NCBI GenBank assembly: GCA_945911685.1
Contig: CAMEAW010000036.1
Span: 1 to 23,071, forward strand
Length of the DNA: 23,071 nt
Source: Bordetella parapertussis
Lineage (GTDB): Bacteria; Pseudomonadota; Gammaproteobacteria; Burkholderiales; Burkholderiaceae_B
Direction of reading: 5' to 3'
The notes beneath the pieces are model-generated. The model had not been told where the DNA came from, did no database searches, and saw nothing but the letters and a program-made list of their open reading frames with translations. Of this stretch, positions 15,392-23,071 are shown in pieces. The translations under genes and the position numbers were made by a program. The stretch's first letter is position 1, and every line of letters begins with the position of its first letter.

Positions 15392-15423
15392 GCGAGCGCA
15401 ATATATTGCGCTCGCTTTTTTTT
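15392..15423 (+). terminator. Strong intrinsic terminator
   Basis: Perfect 10-base arms GCGAGCGCAA (15392-15401) and TTGCGCTCGC (15406-15415) with a TATA loop are followed by eight T (15416-15423). It lies 24 bases after the stop codon of the 458-residue protein gene. Confidence 0.95.
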
Positions 15424-15485
15424 GTGCGCGAATATTCGTCCCCGCCGTGCTGTAATGAATAACACCGTACGTCAGCACAGACACC

Positions 15486-15512
15486 CGCCTTGAGGCAATG
15501 CTTTGCCAGGCG
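15486..15512. other. Intergenic hairpin in the leader region of the M23 peptidase gene
   Basis: CGCCT (15486-15490) pairs with AGGCG (15508-15512), and GGCAA (15494-15498) with TTGCC (15503-15507), around a TGCT loop with a three-base bulge. It sits in the 217-base gap 15424-15640. That gap also has an AT-rich patch (about 15541-15580) and a TATACT box at 15604-15609 with no clear -35. Function unknown; it may be a relic terminator or a leader structure. Confidence 0.35.
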
Positions 15513-15640
15513 TTAGTGCGCCCTCCGAACCAAGGTATGTCTTAGTAAATCTAAAATATATTCAGTATTTAGTGAATTTTCAACTCTTTCGCTAAGCACT
15601 GGGTATACTTTCCCTCCGTTTAATTAAAACACCATCCTCC

Positions 15641-16876
15641 GTGCAGCTTATTTGGATTTCGGGCTCAACTTCGAGCGTTAGAAAAATTAATATTTCGCGT
15701 CAGCGTCTTATTCGCTGGTCGATCTTGGCCGGCGTTTTGCTGATTATGGTTGGCGTGAGTATTCATTTTTTTGGTTTTAGGATTGCGCTACAGTTTCAGC
15801 CTAAATTAGCCCGCACCATGGGCGATGTGATTACGGCGGATGAGCAACAGGTCGTGCTCGCGCAGCACCAGCAACAACTGACACGCCTGACTCAACAGCA
15901 TCAGGCAACTTTAGACAAACGAACAAAAGAACTCGCCGAAGCCCAATCCAGCCGAATAAAAGAACTCGCCGAAACTGACGCGCAGTATCAAAAACAGCTT
16001 GAACGCATCACTCAAACCCAACAAACGGTACTGGCGCAGCGTGAAAAAAAACAAAAGGATTTAGTCGCGTCGTATGAACATCAACTCGCATTGATGCAAG
16101 TTGATTTCAAAGAAACCACTATGCAGTTCAGCCGCGAGAAAAAAGAAATCGATGCGCTCTATCGCAAAAAACTAGATGCGCTGAACGTACAAATGACAGG
16201 CATGACAAGCAAGATCGGAGAGCTCAATGCACTCAAAGAGCGCTTGGCGACACTCGCGGCACCTGCTCCAGTCAAAAATAAAATGTCTGACGCCTCAGGG
16301 CGTGGTGGGCCTCTTCGTCCGGTTGTCTTTAAGTCAGCCCCAAATGCTTACCTTGAAGACGAGCTTGATTACACGATCGCCAAAATATCTTCGCTCAACA
16401 CAACCGCGCTCGGTTTACAAGAGCTTTGGGCAACGCGTTATCAATTACTCACACACTTGCCGCTCGGTGCGCCGTTGCCTATGGCGCTTGGGCTCAATAG
16501 TAACTTCGGCCCTCGCATGGACCCCATCACGCGTACGGTGGCACAACACTCTGGCATCGATTTTGTGGCAAAGATTGGCACGCCGATTTTAGCGGCGGGT
16601 AATGGCACTGTCTCGCGCGCAGGCTGGGATGGGGCTTATGGGCTAACTGTTGAAATTAAACACGCCGAAGGCTATGTGTCGAAATATGCCCACGCCAGAA
16701 AACTTGATGTAGCTGTGGGTCAAACTGTCACTCGCGGTCAAAAGATTGCCGAGGTTGGCTTAACTGGGCGCACCACGGGCGCCCATCTTCATTTTGAAGT
16801 CTTATACAACGGGCAATTGGTTAATCCGATGCAGGTGCTGGTAGTGCCTGGCCCGAAGCAGAACCAACCAAAGTAG
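15641..16876 (+). CDS. M23 family peptidoglycan endopeptidase with coiled coil
   Basis: This 411-residue protein begins at a GTG; no ATG is available upstream in frame. One membrane segment (about 26-50, WSILAGVLLIMVGVSIHFF) anchors it in the inner membrane with the rest in the periplasm. A long Gln/Lys-rich coiled coil follows (about 65-205). The C-terminal LytM/M23 domain (about 285-400) has complete zinc ligands: H303-x3-D307 (QHSGID) and H382-L-H384 (AHLHFEV). It should cleave peptide cross-links in peptidoglycan or, like some relatives, regulate other hydrolases; the intact site favours activity. It ends 56 bases inside the bactofilin gene on the other strand. M23 peptidase and bactofilin are a recurrent cell-shape pair in several bacteria. 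Confidence 0.92.
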   Translation: MQLIWISGSTSSVRKINISRQRLIRWSILAGVLLIMVGVSIHFFGFRIALQFQPKLARTMGDVITADEQQVVLAQHQQQLTRLTQQHQATLDKRTKELAEAQSSRIKELAETDAQYQKQLERITQTQQTVLAQREKKQKDLVASYEHQLALMQVDFKETTMQFSREKKEIDALYRKKLDALNVQMTGMTSKIGELNALKERLATLAAPAPVKNKMSDASGRGGPLRPVVFKSAPNAYLEDELDYTIAKISSLNTTALGLQELWATRYQLLTHLPLGAPLPMALGLNSNFGPRMDPITRTVAQHSGIDFVAKIGTPILAAGNGTVSRAGWDGAYGLTVEIKHAEGYVSKYAHARKLDVAVGQTVTRGQKIAEVGLTGRTTGAHLHFEVLYNGQLVNPMQVLVVPGPKQNQPK

Positions 16877-17285
16877 GTTTACCCTCGATGGTAAATTCGC
16901 CTTGTTGCGCGTTTGCTTGAGTGATCATACGACCGTTAATTTTTGCACCCGGTTCGATGCTGATTTGACCATAGGTGATATCGCCCTGTATGTCTGCGCT
17001 ATCGTGCAACTCAACCGTCTCAGTCACAAAAATATTACCTATCACGCGCCCGCCCACAATCAAACGCTGCGCGTGAATATCGCCTTGCACCACGCCCGTT
17101 AAACCGATCGCCAAGCTCACACTACTGGTCTGCGACACACGAATATCACCGGTCACACTACCATCAATGCGCAAGCTTTGCGTGGCAATGATCTGACCGT
17201 GGATTTCAGTCGACTGCCCAATGATGGTTTCAAACGATTCGTCGGTTGAACGAACAATTTTGGGAGAATTTTTTTTACCGAACAT
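16821..17285 (-). CDS. Bactofilin (polymer-forming cytoskeletal protein)
   Basis: This 154-residue protein is composed of short Gly/Ile/Val repeats (IDGSVTGDIRVS, LTGVVQGDIHAQRLIVGGRVIGNI) forming the right-handed beta-helix of bactofilins (DUF583/PF04519). Short disordered ends flank it: a Lys-rich start MFGKKNSPK and an Ala/Pro tail. Bactofilins polymerise without nucleotide and position cell-wall enzymes, often an M23 peptidase. The start at 17285 has only a distant GGAG. The last 56 bases overlap the end of the M23 gene in the opposite direction. Confidence 0.93.
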   Translation of the reverse strand: MFGKKNSPKIVRSTDESFETIIGQSTEIHGQIIATQSLRIDGSVTGDIRVSQTSSVSLAIGLTGVVQGDIHAQRLIVGGRVIGNIFVTETVELHDSADIQGDITYGQISIEPGAKINGRMITQANAQQGEFTIEGKPTLVGSASGQALPAPASD

Positions 17286-17341
17286 GACGAGGTGACTCCA
17301 GCTTGAATGTGGCCCAAGCGATAAATAAAGCGAGGGTAACC

Positions 17342-17370
17342 AGTATAAACAACCAAGTTAACTAAACCAA
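17342..17370 (-). promoter_or_regulatory. Candidate sigma70 promoter for the bactofilin gene
   Basis: On the minus strand TTGGTT (17365-17370) and TATACT (17342-17347) are separated by 17 bases, about 57 bases upstream of the bactofilin ATG. The -35 matches only three of six. A second copy of the direct repeat AACCAAG (plus strand, 17351-17357 and 17365-17371) lies in the spacer. Confidence 0.4.
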
Positions 17371-17472
17371 GCTACGTAATACTCGCGTTCATCCGTCGTA
17401 TCATTAGTGCATTTATTACCCATCACTTGCGCGCATGTCATGCTTTCCTTCATTTTTAGCGAGTAACAACTG

Positions 17473-18192
17473 ATGTCTCACAGCCTCGCCCCCACCGGAA
17501 AATTACGCGTGGGACTCTATCCCGGTAGCCCACAATCGTTGATGCTCGGCCCAACACCGCAAGATAACTACGGCATGGGCTTCGAGTTGGGGCGTGCGTT
17601 TGCACGCTATCTGGGGCTAGCGTTTGAGCCAATCGTTTTTCAAAAGAATGGGGATGTGTTGGCCGCCGCCAAGCAAGGTGAGATCGACTTAGCGCTGGTC
17701 AATGCAACACCCGCACGGGCCGAGTATTTAGACTTTGCTCAAGCGGTTCTTTTTTCGGCGCAAAGCTATTTAATCGGTGCCCACTGTGATGTGCGTGACA
17801 TGGCGGCACTTGATCGCGAAGGCATCGTGGTGGGGGTCTCGGGTGGCAGCACCTCAGAAACCGTCTTGCCAACCCTTTTGCAGCACGCAAAGGTCGTCGC
17901 AATCAATAGCCTTGAAGAAGTGACGCAGCAACTCAATCAAGCAAACATCGATGCCTTTGGTACCAACAAGGGCATTCTCTTTGAACTGGCCAAGCATAGC
18001 CCAGGCTCAATCATCTTAGAGGGCGCCTGGGGCTTTGAACGGATCGCGTTAGGGATCCCCAAGGGTCGCACAGCTGGCATGCCCTTATTGCAAGCTTTTT
18101 GTAGTGAGATTCAAGCAAATGGCTTTTTAAAAGCGGTGGCGCAACGGGCAGGGATGCAAGGGGTCAGTTTCAGCGAGTCGTCTTCGACGTAA
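17473..18192 (+). CDS. Solute-binding-protein-like (SBP_bac_3) protein without signal peptide
   Basis: This 239-residue protein has the family 3 amino-acid binding-protein fold from its first residues: KLRVGLYPGSPQSLM, then GFELGRAFARYLGLAFEPI, GEIDLALVNATPARAEYLDFAQ (the canonical G-x-x-D / R-x-x-x-x-D-F region) and a second lobe from about 100. Exported relatives have an N-terminal signal; here there is none. A TAA at 17464-17466 in frame just before the ATG rules out an upstream extension. The protein should therefore stay in the cytoplasm unless exported with a partner. Such proteins may be ligand sensors, binding-protein derivatives turned enzyme, or degenerate copies. It ends 23 bases inside the EamA gene on the other strand. 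No transporter gene adjoins it directly. Confidence 0.83.
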   Translation: MSHSLAPTGKLRVGLYPGSPQSLMLGPTPQDNYGMGFELGRAFARYLGLAFEPIVFQKNGDVLAAAKQGEIDLALVNATPARAEYLDFAQAVLFSAQSYLIGAHCDVRDMAALDREGIVVGVSGGSTSETVLPTLLQHAKVVAINSLEEVTQQLNQANIDAFGTNKGILFELAKHSPGSIILEGAWGFERIALGIPKGRTAGMPLLQAFCSEIQANGFLKAVAQRAGMQGVSFSESSST

Positions 18193-19102
18193 CTTGCTTT
18201 CTCAATCCAAGCTTAATCACAAGCCCAACGACCAAACACGCGCCAACGATTTGTATCACGGCAATTTTTTGATCCAAAATAAACCAACCTAAGGCCAGTG
18301 CAAAAATGGGCTCGATACTCATGATCGACGAGTTACCCACAACCCCCAAGCGCGGTAGCACAATGAACATCACTGTAAAACCAGTGCCATAAAAAGTCGT
18401 CAACAACGCCAGGCCCCACCAACCCGCTGTCGCTGTAGGCCACTGAAAGTCGCCCAACACCTGCGCACCAATGATCGCCAGCAATCCCACCATCCACATC
18501 GTGGTCGCCGTCCGAACACGGCCATCTAGGTCAGACGCTTCGTTTTGTGTCAGCGCTAAAACCAGGCCAAACGTACCGGCTGCAGTCAGTGCGAAGGCGA
18601 CCCCGACCCCGATCATGCCCCACTGTGCTTTGGCGCCTAGGCCCGACGTGGCACCAAAGACATCTAAGGCCAGCGCCAACCCAATTAGCATAATCGGCAT
18701 CGCGAGCAGTACCTGCGGCTCTGGGCGTTGACCATAAATGACGCGACACCAAAAGGCTGTCCAGAGTGGGTAGGTGTTAAACGCTAACAAGGCCAAGGAT
18801 ACTGGCAGCAAGGCCACCGAAGAATAAATACTGAGGCTTTGAATCGTGACCAACAGACCAATCGCGGGTAATACCTTTTTATGTTTAAGCGTAAGTCGAA
18901 TCGGTACGCCCTGAAAGTAAACAATTAAGCTCACCACAACCGCAGTCACTAAGCTGCGCACCACCACCGCAGTGGCCACATTTAGACCATGATCAAACGC
19001 AATACGCGCTGCCACATGATTGGCGCCCATGATCAGCCCGACAAATAAAAGCGACGCAAACGCCAACCCAGAAATTGCGCTCGTTTTGCTGTTCACGACC
19101 AA
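18170..19102 (-). CDS. EamA/DMT family permease (drug/metabolite transporter)
   Basis: This 310-residue protein has about ten hydrophobic spans arranged as two EamA halves: N-terminal LIMGANHVAARIAFDHGLNV and C-terminal GNSSIMSIEPIFALALGWFIL, the usual conserved helix. It is an inner-membrane permease, commonly an exporter of amino acids or metabolites. The start is a TTG at 19102. The frame is closed by TAA immediately upstream, and AAAAGGA lies about six bases before the TTG, which supports it. A GTG at 19096 is the alternative. An ATG at 19109 is in another frame. The C-terminus is basic (LGLRKQVTSKTTR). It overlaps the convergent binding-protein-like gene by 23 bases. Confidence 0.88.
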   Translation of the reverse strand: MVVNSKTSAISGLAFASLLFVGLIMGANHVAARIAFDHGLNVATAVVVRSLVTAVVVSLIVYFQGVPIRLTLKHKKVLPAIGLLVTIQSLSIYSSVALLPVSLALLAFNTYPLWTAFWCRVIYGQRPEPQVLLAMPIMLIGLALALDVFGATSGLGAKAQWGMIGVGVAFALTAAGTFGLVLALTQNEASDLDGRVRTATTMWMVGLLAIIGAQVLGDFQWPTATAGWWGLALLTTFYGTGFTVMFIVLPRLGVVGNSSIMSIEPIFALALGWFILDQKIAVIQIVGACLVVGLVIKLGLRKQVTSKTTR

Positions 19103-19222
19103 TTAACATCCTTTTAAAAGGCTTGACGCGTCTAAAACACACTTGCGATGCCGCTACGTTCAGCGCAGAGAAGATGAACCTAGAGGCAGCTTAAAGCAAA
19201 AGTATGCCACTCTTTGGGCAAT

Positions 19223-19234
19223 TATCTTAAGATA
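19223..19234. promoter_or_regulatory. Perfect 12-base palindrome upstream of the dehydrogenase gene
   Basis: TATCTTAAGATA is a perfect palindrome 70 bases before the dehydrogenase start, in the 202-base divergent gap 19103-19304. A small hairpin GTGCG-TCT-CGCAC follows at 19258-19270. It could be an operator for the downstream transport operon; no regulator gene is adjacent. Nothing else gene-like is visible in the gap. Confidence 0.35.
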
Positions 19235-19304
19235 CAGAAAAAGCTGGGCTCTTTATGGTGCGTCTCGCACACCGCCCAGCACAACAATATATCGGAGACC
19301 TCTT

Positions 19305-20189
19305 ATGACAATCAGAACCGTAGCGCTCATTGGCGCTGGCAACATGGGCTCGCGTATGGCGCGCTGCATCAAACGTGGTGGTTTCGACTTGACCATCTGC
19401 GATCAAGACCCAAGCGTACTCGAGGCGTTCAAAAAGGAGGGAATAACCGTCACTCGGGATGCGCAAGATTGTGCGTTGGCAGATGCCATCATCGTACTTG
19501 TTGCGAATGACGAGCAGATTGTATCGGTCACCTGCGGCCCCGCTGGATTTATCGCGGCGATCCCCCCCGAGCATCAACCGTTAGTCTGCATGATGAGCAC
19601 CACCCTACCCTCAACACTCAAACAGGTTGCGGCAGGCCTTAAACACACCCGCGCACACTTGATCGATGCTCCGGTCAGCGGCGGTTTAGTCAAGGCCGAG
19701 CAAGGCACCCTCACCATCATGATGAGTGGTGACGACCAAGACTTAAATACAGCCGAGCCTTTGATGCGCTCGATGGGAACTGAAATTTTTCGGTGTGGTG
19801 CGCTTGGCGCAGCGGAGGTGATCAAAGTGATCAATAACATGCTCGGCATTGCGAGCATCTATCTCGCAGCAGAGGCCTTTGAATTAGCAGCCAAACATGG
19901 CGTGAGCATTGAACAAATTGCCCCGATTCTAGAAGTCAGCAGCGGCAGAAACTTTATGTCGCTTGACGGCGCGATGACACGTCAGCACTATCAAGCGTGG
20001 GCACGCTCACCAGAGGCGTTTTTCTCGCTCGTCAATATTGTCAGCAAAGATCTGCATTTAGCCAAAGCACTAGCCGCCGAAGTCAAACTCGATTTGCCAC
20101 TTCTCAATGATGTGTCGCTTAACGTCGATGCCACTGACCAAACGGTCATGAAACGCTGGATGCTCGCTGCAGGACAACAGGTCGCGTAA
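19305..20189 (+). CDS. Beta-hydroxyacid dehydrogenase (3-hydroxyisobutyrate dehydrogenase-like)
   Basis: This 294-residue NAD(P)-dependent enzyme has the Rossmann motif GAGNMG (10-15), the substrate-binding signature DAPVSGG (121-127) and the catalytic lysine K174 in GAAEVIKVINN. It oxidises a 3-hydroxy acid such as 3-hydroxyisobutyrate, or reduces a semialdehyde such as tartronate semialdehyde or a glyoxylate-type substrate; motifs alone do not decide. The frame is open back to 19143, but GGAGA seven bases before the ATG at 19305 and family length (about 295) fix this start. It lies 61 bases upstream of the ABC importer lipoprotein gene with no terminator between, so co-transcription is likely. 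Confidence 0.92.
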   Translation: MTIRTVALIGAGNMGSRMARCIKRGGFDLTICDQDPSVLEAFKKEGITVTRDAQDCALADAIIVLVANDEQIVSVTCGPAGFIAAIPPEHQPLVCMMSTTLPSTLKQVAAGLKHTRAHLIDAPVSGGLVKAEQGTLTIMMSGDDQDLNTAEPLMRSMGTEIFRCGALGAAEVIKVINNMLGIASIYLAAEAFELAAKHGVSIEQIAPILEVSSGRNFMSLDGAMTRQHYQAWARSPEAFFSLVNIVSKDLHLAKALAAEVKLDLPLLNDVSLNVDATDQTVMKRWMLAAGQQVA

Positions 20190-20241
20190 GATACACTACA
20201 AGTACAGCCGTCGCTTTCGCGCTTCTCGCCCATGACATTAA

Positions 20242-21006
<765 letters not shown>

Positions 21007-21025
21007 CACGCCCAAAAGCATTGGC

Positions 21026-21679
21026 ATGAACTTTCTCGATATCCTTGAACAATTAGCACAGGGACTCGGGCACACGCTACTCGTCACGTTGACGTGTAGC
21101 GCAACGGCTCTGTTAGTCGGACTTGTGATGGCAGGTCTCAGGCAGCTTGGCACACAGCGTATCGGTTGGATTCTCGATGTTTTAACGTATGTGTTTAGAG
21201 GCATCCCTGTTTTAGTGCTTTTGTTCATGGTGTATTTTGGGCTGCCAAGTGTTGGCGTAAAAGTCAGCCCACTCGCCGCGATGGCGCTAAGTCTAGGGCT
21301 TATTGCGGCAGCCTACCTGTCTGAAGTCTTTCGGGGCGCTCTACAAGCGGTAAGCGCCTCTGAGATTCTGGCTGCTCGCGCAAGCGGCATGAGCCGCCTA
21401 CAAATCTTTAGGTACATCGAAGCCCCTCAAATGCTACGCTTCGCGGTGCCCGGAATGATCAATGAGTTTACGTCGATACTTAAGTATTCTCCTTTCGCCT
21501 ATACCGTAGGTATCCCAGAGATGACTAAACAGGCCATGAACCTAACGGCGACCACGCTTCGCGGGATCGAGGTTTATTTAGCAGTCGGGGTTCTGTATTT
21601 TGGAATTTACTGGATCCTAATTCGTGGCGTACTGCGAATTGAAAAGCACTTTCGTGTGCCTGGCATAGGGGATGCTTAA
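21026..21679 (+). CDS. ABC importer permease, HisM/GlnP type (first of two)
   Basis: This 217-residue inner-membrane protein has about five hydrophobic segments and a typical HisM/HisQ start (GLGHTLLVTLTCSATALLVGLVMAG). The ATPase-contact loop is AARASGMSRLQIFRYIEAPQ (about 115-134), a degenerate EAA motif with Ala-Pro where Leu-Pro is usual. It starts 19 bases after the lipoprotein stop with a poor ribosome-binding site, so translation probably depends on coupling. Its end nearly touches or overlaps the ATPase start. It likely forms a heterodimer with the permease encoded at 22415. Confidence 0.9.
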   Translation: MNFLDILEQLAQGLGHTLLVTLTCSATALLVGLVMAGLRQLGTQRIGWILDVLTYVFRGIPVLVLLFMVYFGLPSVGVKVSPLAAMALSLGLIAAAYLSEVFRGALQAVSASEILAARASGMSRLQIFRYIEAPQMLRFAVPGMINEFTSILKYSPFAYTVGIPEMTKQAMNLTATTLRGIEVYLAVGVLYFGIYWILIRGVLRIEKHFRVPGIGDA

Positions 21680-21680
21680 C

Positions 21681-22418
21681 ATGGCACTTATTGAAGTTCG
21701 CAATCTTGTCAAAAAATTCGACGATCACACTGTGTTAAACGGTGTCAACCTCGATCTTTTGCAAGGTGAGCTTAAAGTCGTGATGGGCCCCTCTGGGTGC
21801 GGTAAATCGACTTTGCTTCGTTGTTTGAATCGCTTGGTAGAACCCACCTCTGGCACGATTAGTTTTCGTGGTGCTGATATCACCAGTCCGAGTACTGACG
21901 TGCTTGCACTCAGGCAAAGTATCGGATTTGTGTTTCAACAGTTTGCCCTTTACCGTCATTTGACGGTCAGTGATAACGTAACGCTTGCATTGCGAAAATT
22001 AAAAAAGATGAGTCGCGCAGAGGCGAACGAGAAAGCCTCCCTTGAGCTATCTCGGCTGGATATGATCGCGCATCAGCACAAATATCCCGAACAACTTTCT
22101 GGCGGCCAAAAGCAGCGCGTTGCGATTGCCCGCGCGTTAGCGATGGACCCAGCTGTTGTGGTCTTTGACGAACCGACTTCAGCGTTGGATCCAATCATGG
22201 TGCGCGAGGTGGCAGAATTATTTAACCGACTGAATCGTGACAACATCACCATGATGTGTGTGACGCACGACTTGCTGTTCGCAAGACATATTTCAGAACG
22301 AGTCGTTTTTCTTGAACAAGGTGTTGTCAAGGCCGAGGATACGATTGAGCACTTAGCCACCAACCATCCAGACCTCAAGGTCAGAGAGTTTTTTGGTCGC
22401 GAGAGTCACGCATCGTGA
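21681..22418 (+). CDS. ABC importer ATPase, polar amino acid type (GlnQ/HisP-like)
   Basis: This 245-residue ATPase is complete: Walker A GPSGCGKST (36-44), Q-loop FVFQQFALYRHLTV, signature LSGGQ (139-143) and Walker B VVVFDEPTSALD (159-170), with the H-loop in MMCVTHDLLFA. It powers the import system with the flanking permeases. An ATG at 21672 in frame overlaps the permease and would add three residues. I chose 21681 because AGGGG lies nine bases upstream and homologues start close to the first beta strand (ALIEVRNL). The stop overlaps the next gene as GTGA at 22415-22418. Confidence 0.93.
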   Translation: MALIEVRNLVKKFDDHTVLNGVNLDLLQGELKVVMGPSGCGKSTLLRCLNRLVEPTSGTISFRGADITSPSTDVLALRQSIGFVFQQFALYRHLTVSDNVTLALRKLKKMSRAEANEKASLELSRLDMIAHQHKYPEQLSGGQKQRVAIARALAMDPAVVVFDEPTSALDPIMVREVAELFNRLNRDNITMMCVTHDLLFARHISERVVFLEQGVVKAEDTIEHLATNHPDLKVREFFGRESHAS

Positions 22419-23071
22419 CTGGGATGGGAGCCTTCGAACGCGACCTACTTGAGCAATTGCCCTTGATCTTAGCGGGGCTAGAACAAACACTCAAGCTTGC
22501 CGTTTTTGCTAGCGTCTCGGGCTTATTGTTCGGTATTGTTGTTTTCTATTTCTCAATCAGTCAACGCAAACTCGTTCGTACAGTCGTCAAAGCTTACATT
22601 TCGTTTTTCATCGGCATGCCGTTGATCGTCTTGTTGTTTTTAATGTATTACGGTCTACCCCAGTGGGGCATCAAGTGCTCGCCGTTTACCGTCGCTTTGA
22701 TCGGCTTCACAATGAATATCGCTGCCTATAACGCGGCGTATCTCAGCACTGCTTTCAATGGGTTAGATCGCGCAGAGCTAGAGGCGGCTCGGGCACAAGG
22801 CTTTAGCTCTTTTAAAATCTTTCAACTCATCATTTTGCCTCAGGTGTTGAGGCAATCTATCCCAGCGCTCACTAATCAGTGCATCGGAAACTTGAAAGAC
22901 AGTTCAGTGGCGTTTTTGATTCAATACACAGAATTTTTTGCCCGTGTGCAAGAGCTTGCGTCGACAAATTTTCAGTTTTTTAAAGCGTACGTTTTTGCAG
23001 CTGTTGTCTACCTTTGCTTGGTTTCTATAATTGTTCTAGTCGCTCGACAAATCGAAAGACGATTTTTGATT
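22415..23071 (+). CDS. ABC importer permease, HisM/GlnP type (second; no stop in window)
   Basis: I translated this from the nucleotides: 219 codons are open from GTG 22415 to the window edge. An in-frame ATG at 22424 is the alternative start; the GTGA overlap with the ATPase stop and GAGAG nine bases upstream favour 22415. About five hydrophobic segments are visible (AGLEQTLKLAVFASVSGLLFG, SFFIGMPLIVLLFLMYY and others). A good EAA loop is present: EAARAQGFSSFKIFQLIILP. The protein is probably nearly complete, since HisM-type permeases are about 215-240 residues. It pairs with the permease at 21026. Confidence 0.9.
   Translation, partial: MTGMGAFERDLLEQLPLILAGLEQTLKLAVFASVSGLLFGIVVFYFSISQRKLVRTVVKAYISFFIGMPLIVLLFLMYYGLPQWGIKCSPFTVALIGFTMNIAAYNAAYLSTAFNGLDRAELEAARAQGFSSFKIFQLIILPQVLRQSIPALTNQCIGNLKDSSVAFLIQYTEFFARVQELASTNFQFFKAYVFAAVVYLCLVSIIVLVARQIERRFLI

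Noticed and set aside
15486..15512. tRNA or small RNA gene in the 15424-15640 gap
   Set aside because: The hairpin there does not extend to a cloverleaf, and there is no T-run terminator after it, so I list it only as a hairpin.
19143..19304. N-terminal extension of 54 codons on the hydroxyacid dehydrogenase
   Set aside because: GGAGA at good spacing marks the ATG at 19305, and the Rossmann motif begins ten residues later, as expected. The extension covers a palindrome and probable promoter.

Overview
The window looks like a chromosomal segment of a betaproteobacterium, probably Burkholderiales and perhaps near Alcaligenaceae. This is inferred from gene content only: an Atm1-type ABC exporter, a TRAP transporter set with a Tat-exported binding protein, an M23 peptidase beside a bactofilin, and many small catabolic and transport units. 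It holds about 19 protein-coding genes, two of them cut by the window edges. I see no rRNA, tRNA, CRISPR array, phage gene or insertion sequence.

Layout. 1-1386 (-): Atm1-like ABC exporter, C-terminus outside the window. 1602-2795 (+): family VIII esterase / class C beta-lactamase-like serine hydrolase. 2889-3695 (-): LiuC-like crotonase. 3851-5428 (+): secreted alpha/beta hydrolase. 5633-9888 (+): TRAP transporter DctP-DctQ-DctM followed by a RidA-like gene. An intrinsic terminator separates DctP from DctQ, and DctM carries a large central insertion. 9965-11931 (-): small exported zinc metallopeptidase, then two ORFs that look like halves of one broken TPR-protein gene. 12188-13801 (+): Baeyer-Villiger monooxygenase. 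13991-15367 (+): a 458-residue protein of a family I do not recognise, behind an elaborate symmetric promoter and followed by a very strong terminator. 15641-17285: M23 peptidase (+) and bactofilin (-), convergent and overlapping at their 3' ends. 17473-19102: a binding-protein-like gene with no signal peptide (+) and an EamA permease (-), also overlapping at their 3' ends. 19305-23071 (+): 3-hydroxyisobutyrate-dehydrogenase-like enzyme, then a polar amino acid ABC importer (lipoprotein, permease, ATPase, second permease); the last gene runs off the end.

How the genes may work together. The left and middle parts resemble a scavenging/catabolic zone: a TRAP importer for an organic acid, a ketone-oxidising BVMO, two ester hydrolases, a crotonase and a RidA-type enzyme. 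BVMO plus hydrolase is the usual logic of ketone to ester to acid plus alcohol, but these genes are not in one operon here, so a single pathway is inference. The M23-bactofilin pair points to cell-wall shaping. The right end is a compact solute-import operon.

The best candidates for something undescribed are the 458-residue protein with its palindromic promoter region, the DctM insertion, and the cytoplasmic binding-protein-like gene.
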